Counted from the stretch's first letter, positions 7,133 through 14,672 are shown. The stretch: DNA of 23,657 nucleotides from Novosphingobium sp. (GCA_020853995.1 JADYXV010000003.1:1-23657), one strand, 5' to 3'. The notes: generated by a model from the sequence alone, not told the origin. Program-made: numbers and translations.

Positions 7133-8028
7133 TGTTCACCCCTAACGGCCACGCGGCCTTGCCGTTCCAGATCGATCAGATGCGCCAGCACCGAACGCCC
7201 CGCCGCGCCATGCAGCCGTTCATCCAAGCCTTTGTACATGGCCGCGACGAAGGCGGGAATGACGTGCGGTCCAGCCTCTTCCAGCAAGCGCAAAATCTGG
7301 CGTTCGCGCTGGCGGCGATGGCCCAGCATGCCGCGCACCAGTTGGCGCGGATTATCGATCTGCGGCCCGTGCGCGGGATAGAGCACGCGGTCTTCGCGGT
7401 CATAGAGCTTTTGCAGGCTGGCCATATAGGCCGCCATATCGCCATCGGGCGGGGATACGACCGAGGTGGACCAGCCCATCACATGATCACCGGTAAACAG
7501 CGCGCCGCTCTCTACCACGCTGTAGCACAAGTGATTGCTGGTGTGTCCGGGCGTTGCCACCGCTTCCAATGTCCAGCCATCACCGGAAAGCCTTTCGCCA
7601 TCGGTCAGCACGCGATCGGGCATATATTCAGCATCAAACGCGGCATCGGCGCGCGGGCCATCATCGACCAGTGCCAACGGAGCGCAGCCGATGATCGGTG
7701 CACCGGTTGCCGCCTGCAACGGGCGCGATGCGGGGCTGTGATCGCGGTGCGTGTGCGTGCAGACAATCGCCACGATGCGCGCATCACCCACCGCTTTCAG
7801 GATCGCCTCGACATGGCCCGCGCCATTGGTATCGGCGTGGCCTGCCGCACCTGTATCATCCGGCCCGGGATCAATCACGGCCACTTCTGCGCCTGCGCCC
7901 ACGATATAGGTCTGCGTGCCGGTGAAGGTATAAGGCGAAGGATTGGGGGCCAGCACGCGCCGCACCAGCGGCTCAAGCTGTTCGGACAGGCCGGTGGGCC
8001 AGTCTTCGCGGTTCGGGATGGGGGGCAT
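7114..8028 (-). CDS. MBL-fold metallohydrolase, LACTB2-like
   Basis: A 304-residue metallo-beta-lactamase-fold hydrolase with a two-metal site: THTHRDH (91-97, giving H92, H94, D96, H97), the GH of ATPGHTSNH (H162), and TGDHVMG (D181, H182). The C-terminal part (about 225-304) resembles the winged-helix extension of LACTB2-like proteins, whose members include an RNA endonuclease and thioester or lactone hydrolases. The substrate is not evident. The ATG at 8028 (MPPIPNRED) is favoured because AAGG lies 10 nt upstream; the ATG at 8037 would leave only one base after that site, and a longer frame to 8073 exists. It overlaps the DUF4230 gene downstream and diverges from glpD. Confidence 0.88.
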   Translation of the reverse strand: MPPIPNREDWPTGLSEQLEPLVRRVLAPNPSPYTFTGTQTYIVGAGAEVAVIDPGPDDTGAAGHADTNGAGHVEAILKAVGDARIVAIVCTHTHRDHSPASRPLQAATGAPIIGCAPLALVDDGPRADAAFDAEYMPDRVLTDGERLSGDGWTLEAVATPGHTSNHLCYSVVESGALFTGDHVMGWSTSVVSPPDGDMAAYMASLQKLYDREDRVLYPAHGPQIDNPRQLVRGMLGHRRQRERQILRLLEEAGPHVIPAFVAAMYKGLDERLHGAAGRSVLAHLIDLERQGRVAVRGEQWMIQP

Positions 8029-8111
8029 TTGGGCCATGCCTTCTGCTATGGGGACTGCGCGGCATCCATGCAACCTTGCGCATTCGCTTGCGGCGTATCA
8101 CACTGCCCGTG

Positions 8112-9575
8112 ATGCAGACCAACTACGATCTCGCCGTGATCGGCGGCGGCGTGAATGGCGCGGCGATTGCGCGTGATGCCACCGGGCGCGGGCTTTCCGT
8201 CCTGCTGCTGGAACGTGGCGATCTGGCGCAAGGCACTTCGTCTGCATCGACCAAGCTGATCCACGGCGGTTTGCGCTATCTTGAGCACCGCGAATTTGCG
8301 CTGGTGGCCGAGGCGTTGCACGAACGCGAAGTGCTGTGGCGGCAGGCTCCGCATATTGTCTGGCCGATGCGGTTCGTGCTGCCCATCGTGCCCGAAGGCC
8401 GTCCGTGGTGGATGCTGCGCTCCGGCTTGTGGCTTTATGACCGGATCGGGGGGCGCAAGGCCTTGCCGCCCACCACGCGGGTGAAGCTGGAAGGCCGCAT
8501 GGGTCTTCAGCCCGAAGTTCGGCGCGGGTTTGAATATTCCGATTGCTGGGTGGATGATGCGCGGCTGGTAGTGCTGCTGGCGCGCGATGCGGCAGATCGC
8601 GGGGCCGATGTGCGCACGCGCTGCGCGGTGACCAAGTTGACGCGCGAAGGCCATTTGTGGCGCATCGAAGCAGGCGGTGAAACTTTCCACGCCGCCATGA
8701 CGGTCAACGCCGCCGGACCGCAAGTGGGGCAGGTAATGGACACGGCCCACGCGCCGCGCCCCGGCCTGCTGCGCCGCGTGCGCGGTTCGCACATCGTGGT
8801 GCCGCGCCTGCACGATGATCCGCGCGCTCTGTTTCTGCAATTGCAAGACGGGCGCGTGTGCTTTGCCATTCCGTGGCAATATGCCTTCACCCTGATCGGC
8901 ACGACCGATAGTGAAGAAGGTGCCGACGCAGACCCCCCGCAGGCCAGCGAGGCCGAGATCGCCTATCTCCTTAATGCCGCCAACCAGTATTTCCGCCGCA
9001 GTTTGAAGCGCACAGATGTGGTCCACACTTTTGCGGGCGTGCGCCTGCTGGCCGATGATGGATCGGGCCGTCCGGAAGCTGCGACGCGGGGTTACCGGTT
9101 CGATCTGGATCGCGGCACTGATCACCACTCCGCCCCGCTGCTCACCGTGCTGGGCGGCAAGATCACCACGCATCGCACGCTGGCAGAGGCCGCATTGGAA
9201 CGTCTTGGCGTCATGGAAAACGCCGGCTGGACCGCCACCGCGCCCTTGCCCGGCGGTGATTTCACCCCCGACGGTCTGGACGAGGCCGACAATACCGCGC
9301 CGGTGGAACAGGAAATCCTGGCCCAGGCGCAACACTTGTCCCGCCCCACCGTCCACCGCCTCGCCCGCGCTTATGGCACCGAGGCCTTGGGCTTTGTGCG
9401 CGGTGATATGGGGCGGCATTTCGGCCAAGGCTTCACCGAAGCCGAACTGAACCACCTCACCACCCGTGAATGGGCACGCACCACCGACGACGTCCTGTGG
9501 CGGCGCTCCAAACTGGGGCTATGGTTCAGCGAAGACGAAGTAGCTGCCTTGGGAGCAGCGCTGGAGGTGGGCTAA
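8112..9575 (+). CDS. glpD: aerobic glycerol-3-phosphate dehydrogenase GlpD
   Basis: FAD-dependent oxidation of glycerol-3-phosphate to dihydroxyacetone phosphate at the inner face of the membrane, passing electrons to ubiquinone. The 487-residue product opens with the dinucleotide-binding fold YDLAVIGGGVNGAAIARDA (5-23) and an acidic strand end (LLLERGD). It continues with the DAO-family GTSSASTKLIHGGLRYLE (41-58), TVNAAGPQVG, the GTTDSEEG motif and LGGKITTHRTLAE before the C-terminal helical domain. The length is normal for GlpD. The ATG at 8112 begins right at the FAD fold; a TTG at 8076 would add 12 residues. glpK, glpF and glpR are not adjacent, so this is a stand-alone locus. Confidence 0.95.
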   Translation: MQTNYDLAVIGGGVNGAAIARDATGRGLSVLLLERGDLAQGTSSASTKLIHGGLRYLEHREFALVAEALHEREVLWRQAPHIVWPMRFVLPIVPEGRPWWMLRSGLWLYDRIGGRKALPPTTRVKLEGRMGLQPEVRRGFEYSDCWVDDARLVVLLARDAADRGADVRTRCAVTKLTREGHLWRIEAGGETFHAAMTVNAAGPQVGQVMDTAHAPRPGLLRRVRGSHIVVPRLHDDPRALFLQLQDGRVCFAIPWQYAFTLIGTTDSEEGADADPPQASEAEIAYLLNAANQYFRRSLKRTDVVHTFAGVRLLADDGSGRPEAATRGYRFDLDRGTDHHSAPLLTVLGGKITTHRTLAEAALERLGVMENAGWTATAPLPGGDFTPDGLDEADNTAPVEQEILAQAQHLSRPTVHRLARAYGTEALGFVRGDMGRHFGQGFTEAELNHLTTREWARTTDDVLWRRSKLGLWFSEDEVAALGAALEVG

Positions 9576-9663
9576 GGGGATTGGGTGCGTTTGAGGGGGT
9601 ATTGCTTGCTAGTCGCCGATTGATCAAGATCGCCACGCGGTCCCGTATTGTCCGGTTCTGAGG

Positions 9664-10326
9664 TCAAGCGTTGGGCAACGAGGTGAGCTTCTCGGTGAGC
9701 CGGACAGCGTCCTTATGAAACTGTAGAAATGCGTTTACGTCCTCAATCTGCTCCGGTGCCAACACTGCTTCGAGGTTCTCCACCCAGATCGCGGTGCCTT
9801 GCATATTAACTGTGGCGGCATTGTTGACGGTGTTCCCATAATCTAGGTCGACGCCGATAACGAAGTTGGCGTCCATCGCTAACGCCTTACGGTAAAGGAT
9901 CGCGCGGGCTGCGGCCTCGCCCTTGTTCACTTTCAGGGCCATACCCGAGGTTGTCGTGGTGGCTCCCAACAAGTCGGTCAAGCCTTGGCTTAGTTCGTTG
10001 AAAATGCCTGTGCCCACGGCCACGTTTGCTGTGACAAGTCCCCTTACAAGCCAACGCGCGGCGGCAGGGAGGTGGTCAGTCGTTGTCATTGGAAAGACCT
10101 GCACGTTGGCGTCCACGATCCCTTGATACTTCTCTAACTCGACGGTCAGTTCCATGCGCGCGGCTGTAATCACATCAGGCCCGCACCGGCGGCACAGTTC
10201 TACAATCGACTGACCAGTCGCTGCGTTGAAGCGAGCAATTGTTTCCTCAGGATAGCGGGGGTTGCCGTCGGATAACATGCCCGGGCTGGTGATCTTGGTG
10301 CCGCAATTCTCGCAGGTTTCGCTCAT
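9664..10326 (-). CDS. zinc-ribbon plus YbjQ-domain protein
   Basis: A 220-residue protein of unknown function. The N-terminus has two CxxC knuckles, C5/C8 (CENC) and C45/C48 (CRRC), which suggests a small zinc ribbon. Residues about 90-190 match the YbjQ (DUF74, 'heavy-metal-binding') family: RGLVTANVAVGTGIFNE, a run of small residues, GEAAARAILYRKALAMDANFVIGVDLDY and the closing MQGTAIWVE strand. YbjQ proteins form pentamer-like rings; their role is poorly known. The ATG at 10326 (MSETCENC) puts the zinc knuckle at the N-terminus; the longer frame to 10536 is not protein-like. Two 60-base lines counted inside this gene (9781-9900) are 52-53% GC, against 68% in a counted ptsP line, which suggests recent acquisition. 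Confidence 0.78.
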   Translation of the reverse strand: MSETCENCGTKITSPGMLSDGNPRYPEETIARFNAATGQSIVELCRRCGPDVITAARMELTVELEKYQGIVDANVQVFPMTTTDHLPAAARWLVRGLVTANVAVGTGIFNELSQGLTDLLGATTTTSGMALKVNKGEAAARAILYRKALAMDANFVIGVDLDYGNTVNNAATVNMQGTAIWVENLEAVLAPEQIEDVNAFLQFHKDAVRLTEKLTSLPNA

Positions 10327-10718
10327 GTATGTGGTTCTTCCCCGTATCAGACCTCTTCCAAGAATACATACGGCTGATCGGGGCGTCGAGACGCGTGTAG
10401 AACCGCCAAGGCGGTTTTCGGAACGGCAAATCGTCTGCCGATCTGCCGATGCCGCTGTGGAAAAGCCGGTTGTTGCCAAATGCAGAGTTCTTGCCCGCTT
10501 ACCACCACTTCCGGCCATCCAACGCAAACATCCCAAGCCAAAAAGCCGCCATCCAGTTTATCGTCGTCCCGGACTTGACCCAGGGTCGGGCTTTCCTGTG
10601 ATATGTGCGGCAAAAGATGTGGTTCGCGCTTAGCCGGGGAGTTTTCGGGCTTGCCGCAAGGTGGTTTGCATATTCAGAGGGTGGAAGCCCAACCTCAACC
10701 CCTTCCGCCAAACGTCAC
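10327..10718. other. 392-bp spacer without a convincing gene
   Basis: Between the YbjQ-type gene and the DUF1465 gene. Short open frames exist on both strands but none shows family-like sequence. It contains a short hairpin (10401-10416, AACCGC-CAAG-GCGGTT followed by TT) and a repeat-like palindrome near 10566-10588. Composition is lower in GC on the left half and returns to the local norm near 10640. No tRNA-like fold or IS ends were recognised. Confidence 0.6.
10566..10588. repeat. REP-like palindromic repeat fragment
   Basis: The stretch around 10566-10588 has nested symmetry: GACCC-A-GGGTC in the centre, flanked by CCCGGAC and GTCGGG arms with one bulged base. It resembles the 'CCCGGACTTGACCC' palindromic repeats scattered through alphaproteobacterial genomes. 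Only one copy occurs in the window, so its repetitive nature comes from general knowledge rather than from this sequence. Confidence 0.45.
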
Positions 10719-11225
10719 CTAAGCCGCATCACCCACGGCGTGCGACAGCCGTTCGCGCAAGCGCCGCACTGCGCTTTCGCCGGAAAGGCCGGTTGTTCGC
10801 CATGCCTGCTCCAGCCGCTGGATGCGTTCGTAGAGGCGTTCACTTTCGATTACCATCTCGCGCACGTCATCGGGCAGGGTGGCCACGATGTCGGCTTCGC
10901 TGGCGGGAAAATTGGCGATCAGCCGTCCGTGCCTGCGCAATTGCAGTTCCGAAAGTTCGCCCGCAAAATAGGCGCGATGGTTAAGCAGCCATGCCAGACA
11001 ATGCATCACCCGCGTCGTCGTTCGCAGTGCCTCGCACGATATCTGGACGCGGTGCAGATCCTCACCAGCTTCGTTGCCAGCTTCGTTACCAGCATCATTG
11101 CCGGCTTGCGCAGCCAGGACGTGCCGCTGCCGTTCAAACCGGGCGCGCACATTGTCTGCCAGGCACAAGGCTTCGGTATAGAGCGCTTCAACGATGCGCG
11201 GGTTAAGGCTGGGCATAAGGGCCAT
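10719..11225 (-). CDS. DUF1465 family protein (RcdA-like)
   Basis: A 168-residue, mostly helical cytoplasmic protein. The N-terminal NPRIVEALYTEALCLADNVRARF (8-30) and the SCEALRTTTRVMHCLAWLLNHRAYFAGEL core (63-91) match DUF1465. The family includes Caulobacter RcdA, which helps ClpXP degrade the cell-cycle regulator CtrA; whether this protein does so is inferred. A 12-bp tandem repeat encodes the Gly-Asn-Glu-Ala-rich linker at about 42-56. The ATG at 11225 lacks a clear Shine-Dalgarno; an ATG at 11216 (MPSLNPR) is an alternative. It follows a YdcH-like gene on the same strand after 139 bp, the usual sphingomonad neighbourhood as I recall it. Confidence 0.8.
   Translation of the reverse strand: MALMPSLNPRIVEALYTEALCLADNVRARFERQRHVLAAQAGNDAGNEAGNEAGEDLHRVQISCEALRTTTRVMHCLAWLLNHRAYFAGELSELQLRRHGRLIANFPASEADIVATLPDDVREMVIESERLYERIQRLEQAWRTTGLSGESAVRRLRERLSHAVGDAA
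11065..11112. repeat. 12-bp tandem repeat inside the DUF1465 gene
   Basis: Units at 11065-11076, 11077-11088 and 11089-11100 read CCAGCTTCGTTG, CCAGCTTCGTTA and CCAGCATCATTG, with a decayed fourth unit to 11112. Because 12 is a multiple of three, gain or loss of units keeps the frame and changes only the length of an acidic Gly/Asn/Glu/Ala linker. Confidence 0.85.
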
Positions 11226-11364
11226 GGGTTTTTCGCATAAGCTGGCAATCGCCAGACCGCTAGCCGGTGATCAGCCTAGCCTGTGTGCAATCCTTGGACG
11301 TTTCTTAACGGGACATGTTGCAGTGCGGCAGATATATGTCTGATTTCATCACAAAATGTTGATA

Positions 11365-11562
11365 TTATGCAATAATGTCAGGGATGAGATAGTCCTCGAT
11401 CATGACGATCTGATCACGCAGCAGCAATTTTCGCTTTTTAAGGCGGGCAATCTGCAACTGGTCGCGCGCGCCCGCGCCGGTCAGGGCATCGATTGCTGCA
11501 TCAAGGTCGCGGTGTTCAAGGCGCAATGTGGCAAGCCGCTTGCGCATTTCCTCTTCAGTCAC
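11365..11562 (-). CDS. YdcH/DUF465 family small protein
   Basis: A 65-residue helical-hairpin protein of unknown function. TEEEMRKRLATLRLEHRDLD (2-21) forms the first helix and QIARLKKRKLLLRDQIVMIEDYL the second, with the LKKRKL--KD motif that marks the YdcH (DUF465) family; the protein ends in IPDIIA. Both helices look coiled-coil capable. I chose the GTG at 11562, which has GGGAG upstream with about 11 nt spacing; a GTG at 11580 in the same frame would add six residues but lacks a Shine-Dalgarno. A second YdcH-like gene is divergently placed at 11816. Confidence 0.8.
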   Translation of the reverse strand: MTEEEMRKRLATLRLEHRDLDAAIDALTGAGARDQLQIARLKKRKLLLRDQIVMIEDYLIPDIIA

Positions 11563-11752
11563 GTTTCGCAATACTCCCACGATCGACCGGATGCCGCGAA
11601 GAAACCGGTTGTTAACACAGCTTACGGTCTAACCCGTAATAAATGCACCCCGGCGCGGTTTGTCTTGCAAGATACGGCGAATGTGGGAGCATGACAACGC
11701 GCTGGCTGCTGAGTCGGATTCATTTCACGCAATCCGCCGCCAGACAGCGCCG

Positions 11753-11778
11753 CCCCGCACGGGGTTGGCCTGTGCGGG
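11753..11778 (+). promoter_or_regulatory. overlapping hairpins in the leader of the second YdcH-like gene
   Basis: CCCGCAC (11754-11760) pairs perfectly with GTGCGGG (11772-11778), followed by TTTC. CCCC (11753-11756) can instead pair with GGGG (11761-11764). The two folds are mutually exclusive and lie 25 nt before the Shine-Dalgarno. The first resembles a weak terminator, so an attenuator is possible but unproven. Confidence 0.3.
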
Positions 11779-11802
11779 TTTCTGACGGGGGCACCCACCC
11801 TT

Positions 11803-11810
11803 AAGGAGGA
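11803..11810 (+). promoter_or_regulatory. strong ribosome binding site of the 52-codon gene
   Basis: AAGGAGGA lies 5 nt before the ATG at 11816. This near-perfect Shine-Dalgarno is the strongest in the window and supports the small downstream gene, which is too short for standard length cut-offs. Confidence 0.8.
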
Positions 11811-11815
11811 CACGC

Positions 11816-11974
11816 ATGGAATCGACGCATATCAGCGCTCTTCAAACCAAGCACGCCGGTCTCGAACGGCAGATCCACGCAGAAATGACCCGACCCCTCC
11901 CCGACGAAAAATTGCTGGCCCAACTCAAGCGAAAGAAGCTCAAGATCAAAGAAGAGCTGTCGCGATTGCATTGA
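11816..11974 (+). CDS. second YdcH/DUF465-like small protein, 52 residues
   Basis: Encodes MESTHISALQTKHAGLER and onward to a C-terminal LKRKKLKIKEELSRLH. The shape is that of a YdcH/DUF465 helical hairpin: a first helix with a KHAGLE motif, a short Pro-containing turn (MTRPLPDEK) and a second basic helix with the LKRKKL-IKEEL signature. Function is unknown; small size and coiled-coil potential suggest a structural or adaptor role. A strong Shine-Dalgarno and an immediately following intrinsic terminator (11999-12023) make it a complete single-gene unit. It is divergent from the first YdcH-like gene. Confidence 0.82.
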   Translation: MESTHISALQTKHAGLERQIHAEMTRPLPDEKLLAQLKRKKLKIKEELSRLH

Positions 11975-11998
11975 TGCCGCGCCCACTTTGATCAGCAG

Positions 11999-12027
11999 AG
12001 AGCCGCCCCGCCCGGGCGGCTCTTTTG
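11999..12027 (+). terminator. intrinsic terminator after the 52-codon gene
   Basis: A perfect 10-bp stem, AGAGCCGCCC (11999-12008) with its complement at 12014-12023, around a 5-nt loop and followed by TTTGGTTT. It lies 24 bp past the stop codon at 11974. Confidence 0.85.
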
Positions 12028-12294
12028 GTTTGGGGTGTTGAACACGATAGGTTCGGACACCCTCCCCGCTGCGACTAATTTCGCCTTTGGCTCAATAAGT
12101 CTCGCTCCCCTCCCTCAAGGGAGGGGCTGGGGGTGGGTTTACGGCGATTGCGTTTGCAAAAGGAATGAATGGGTTTGGGTTTGGGGCGGCGTGTGTGTGT
12201 AAGCACAACGCCCCCGCATACGAATGCTGAAGGCATTTCCCCACCACATCGGTTTTCACACGACATTCCCAAACGGTGCGCGCTAATGTAATTG
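12028..12294. other. spacer upstream of ptsP
   Basis: Together with the terminator, this makes a 320-bp gap between the 52-codon gene and ptsP. It holds a hairpin repeat (12057-12140) and a short GT run near 12190-12200. Below about 12200 only the presumed ptsP promoter region remains; no clear -35/-10 pair stands out. Confidence 0.55.
12057..12140. repeat. imperfect inverted-repeat element upstream of ptsP
   Basis: The core CCCCTCCCT (12107-12115) and AGGGAGGGG (12118-12126) form a perfect 9-bp palindrome around two bases, followed by CTGGGGGTGGGTTT. On the left, CACCCTCCCC and GCGACT echo the right-hand GGGGGTGGG and AGTCTCGC, so the whole block is a nested imperfect palindrome. This kind of element is a common intergenic repeat in sphingomonads, to my recollection. 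Confidence 0.55.
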
Positions 12295-14574
12295 ATGATC
12301 ATGCTAAGTGCCGTCGCCGCCGCCCGCCAGATCCTCACTTCGTTGCACGAGGTCATGGCCTCGCGCGCCAATGCGCAGGCCAAGTTGAACCAGATCGTTG
12401 AAGTGATTGGCGAAAACCTCGATTCCGAGGTGTGTTCGATCTATCTTTTGCGCGAAGGCATGCTGGAATTGTTCGCCACGCGCGGGCTGAACCAGGCGGC
12501 GGTCCACGTCACGCGGCTGGCCACAGGCGAAGGTCTTGTCGGCACGATTGCGGGCAATGTCGAAACTTTGAACCTTGCCGAAGCAGCCGCGCACCCCGAT
12601 TTTGCGTTCCGTCCGGAAACGGGTGAGGAAAAGTTCCACTCCTTTGCCGGTGTCCCCATCGTGCGGCGCGAACGCGCGGTGGGCGTGGTGGCGGTCCAGC
12701 ATGTCGAACCGCGCCGCTATGAAGAGGTCGAGATCGAGGCGCTGCAAACCGTGGCGATGGTGCTGTCGGAACTGATCGCCAATGCCGAACTGATCGATGA
12801 CGAAGAAACGCTGGGCGTGCCCGCGCACCTTACCGGGCCTGACCGGATCACCGGCCTGACGCTGGTCAAAGGCCTCGCCAGCGGGGTGGCGGTGTTCCAC
12901 CAGCCGCGCGTCACCATCGAACATGTCGTTGCCGAAGATACCGAGGCCGAGCGCCAGCGGGTCTATCTCGCGTTCGACAAGATGCGCGAACAGATCGATC
13001 GCATGGCCAGCCAGGCCGAATTCGGCGTGGGCGGAGAGCATGAGGAGGTTCTCGAAACCTATCGCATGTTCGCCTATGACGAAGGCTGGTCGCGCCGGAT
13101 CAACGATGCGATTGATTCAGGGCTGACCGCAGAAGCCGCGATTGAACGCGTGCAGCAGCGTACCCGCATGCGCATGCGCCAGATCGATGATCCGCTGCTG
13201 GCAGACCGGATGCACGATCTGGAAGACCTGTCGAACCGTTTGCTGCGCACGGTTTCGGGGCAGGTCGGCACGGCGGCCACAATGGGCCTTAAAGGCGATG
13301 CCATCCTGATTGCGCGCAATCTCGGGCCTGCCGAACTGCTCGAATATGATCGCCGCCGGTTGAAGGGCGTGATCCTCGAAGAAGGCTCGCTCACCGCGCA
13401 CGTCGTCATCGTGGCGCGCGCGATGGGTATTCCCGTGGTGGGCCGCATGCGCGCATTGCGCGGCAAAGTGCGCGAGGGCGATCATCTGTTGCTCGATGGC
13501 GATCAGGGCGTGGTTGACGTGCGCCCTGCGCCCAGCCTGATCGAGGCGTTCGAAGCGCGTTTTGCCAAAAACCGCGAACGACAGGCGCATTACATCACCA
13601 TGCGCGATGTCGAACCGTTCACCCGCGATGGCCAGCGCATTACGGTCCTGATGAATGCGGGTTTGCGCGATGATACGCCGATGCTGAATATGACCGGCGC
13701 TGACGGGATCGGCCTGTTCCGCACCGAATTCCAGTTCCTCGTCTCGGCGACGTTGCCCTCGCGCGAACGCCAGACCCGGCTGTACCGCGATGTGCTGGAT
13801 GCGGCTGGGGATCGTCCGGTAGTGTTCCGCACGGTCGATATCGGCGGGGATAAAGTGCTGCCTTATCTGCGCCACAACGATGGCCTGAACGAGGAAAACC
13901 CCGCAATGGGCTGGCGCGCGCTGCGTGTCGCGCTTGAGCGCGCCGGCCTGATGAAAGTCCAGGCCCGCGCCTTGCTTGAAGCCGCAGGCGGGCGAACGCT
14001 GAATGTCATGTTTCCGATGGTGACAGAACCCTGGGAATTTGACGCCGCCAAAGAGGTGTTCGAAGGCCAGCTTGCCTTTTTGCGCAAACAGAAGAAGCTG
14101 ATCCCCGAAGCCATCCGCTATGGCGCGATGCTTGAAGTCCCGGCACTGGCCGAATGCCTCGACATTCTCGCGCCAAAGTTGTCGTTCCTGTCCATCGGCA
14201 CGAACGATCTTACCCAGTTCCTGTTTGCCGCAGATCGCGCCAATCCCAAACTGGCAGAGCGCTACGATTGGCTGTCGCCTGCCATTCTGCGCTTTTTGCG
14301 GCGCGTTGTGCAGAATGTTGCGCCTTATGGCACCGATGTGACGGTGTGCGGTGAAATGGGCGGGCGTAGGTTGGAAGCCCTGGCTCTGCTTGGCCTCGGC
14401 ATCACGCGCCTGTCGATTACGCCTGCTGCGGTGGGTCCGGTCAAAGAACTGGTGCGCAAAGTTGATGTAAACGAAATTCGTGCAGCGATGGATGGATGGC
14501 TTGCCAATCCACCACACGATTTGCGCGGAGCATTGGCTGAATGGGCAGCTGCCAGGGGTATTGAATGCGATTGA
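12295..14574 (+). CDS. ptsP: phosphoenolpyruvate-protein phosphotransferase PtsP (EI-Ntr)
   Basis: First phosphotransfer enzyme of the nitrogen PTS: it autophosphorylates with phosphoenolpyruvate and passes the phosphate to NPr. The 759-residue product has an N-terminal GAF domain (about 20-160, including SEVCSIYLLREG and HSFAGVPIVRRERAVGVV). The HPr-binding helical region and the swivelling domain follow, with the phosphorylated His369 in GSLTAHVVIVARAMGIP. The PEP-binding barrel has GADGIGLFRTEFQFL, GGDKVLPYL, ENPAMGWRALR, SIGTNDLTQF and the catalytic cysteine C685 in VCGEMGGR. The start is uncertain: ATG at 12295 or 12301, neither with a strong Shine-Dalgarno. ptsN/ptsO partners are not in the window. 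Confidence 0.96.
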   Translation: MIMLSAVAAARQILTSLHEVMASRANAQAKLNQIVEVIGENLDSEVCSIYLLREGMLELFATRGLNQAAVHVTRLATGEGLVGTIAGNVETLNLAEAAAHPDFAFRPETGEEKFHSFAGVPIVRRERAVGVVAVQHVEPRRYEEVEIEALQTVAMVLSELIANAELIDDEETLGVPAHLTGPDRITGLTLVKGLASGVAVFHQPRVTIEHVVAEDTEAERQRVYLAFDKMREQIDRMASQAEFGVGGEHEEVLETYRMFAYDEGWSRRINDAIDSGLTAEAAIERVQQRTRMRMRQIDDPLLADRMHDLEDLSNRLLRTVSGQVGTAATMGLKGDAILIARNLGPAELLEYDRRRLKGVILEEGSLTAHVVIVARAMGIPVVGRMRALRGKVREGDHLLLDGDQGVVDVRPAPSLIEAFEARFAKNRERQAHYITMRDVEPFTRDGQRITVLMNAGLRDDTPMLNMTGADGIGLFRTEFQFLVSATLPSRERQTRLYRDVLDAAGDRPVVFRTVDIGGDKVLPYLRHNDGLNEENPAMGWRALRVALERAGLMKVQARALLEAAGGRTLNVMFPMVTEPWEFDAAKEVFEGQLAFLRKQKKLIPEAIRYGAMLEVPALAECLDILAPKLSFLSIGTNDLTQFLFAADRANPKLAERYDWLSPAILRFLRRVVQNVAPYGTDVTVCGEMGGRRLEALALLGLGITRLSITPAAVGPVKELVRKVDVNEIRAAMDGWLANPPHDLRGALAEWAAARGIECD

Positions 14575-14588
14575 TGTCTTGATCCGGG

Positions 14589-14616
14589 CATTTCATCGCT
14601 GAAATGGGGCGTTTTC
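14589..14616 (+). terminator. candidate terminator after ptsP
   Basis: CATTTCA (14589-14595) and TGAAATG (14600-14606) form a 7-bp stem around a 4-nt loop, with GTTTTCGTT four bases later, 15 bp past the ptsP stop. The stem is A/T-rich and the T-tract is displaced, so strength is doubtful. Confidence 0.4.
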
Positions 14617-14672
14617 GTTAATTGCCGTTGACTTTATCTGCATTGCCGCGATTTCTTCACACTGGGTTGCAA

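Noticed and set aside
6943..8112. 389-codon plus-strand frame across the MBL gene
   Set aside because: It is opposite the MBL and DUF4230 genes, both of which show conserved motifs; this frame shows none.
8046..9455. 469-codon open frame on the minus strand opposite glpD
   Set aside because: It is the antisense shadow of a clear GlpD gene; the translation is His/Gln/Arg/Ala-rich with no family-like motifs, as expected from high-GC codon usage.
10401..10420. Hairpin with following T residues resembling a terminator
   Set aside because: No plus-strand gene lies upstream, the loop is only four bases, and the T-run is two residues before CG.
10262..10633. 123-codon plus-strand frame in the spacer right of the YbjQ gene
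   Set aside because: Its C-terminal part is the translation of the REP-like palindrome, and the rest is antisense to the YbjQ gene start or spacer; no ribosome binding site is seen.
10499..10711. 70-codon minus-strand frame in the same spacer
   Set aside because: It has no recognisable family, no convincing Shine-Dalgarno, and it runs through the repeat-like element.
13117..14517. 466-codon open frame on the minus strand opposite ptsP
   Set aside because: It is antisense to the conserved PEP-binding region of PtsP; composition is typical of a shadow frame.
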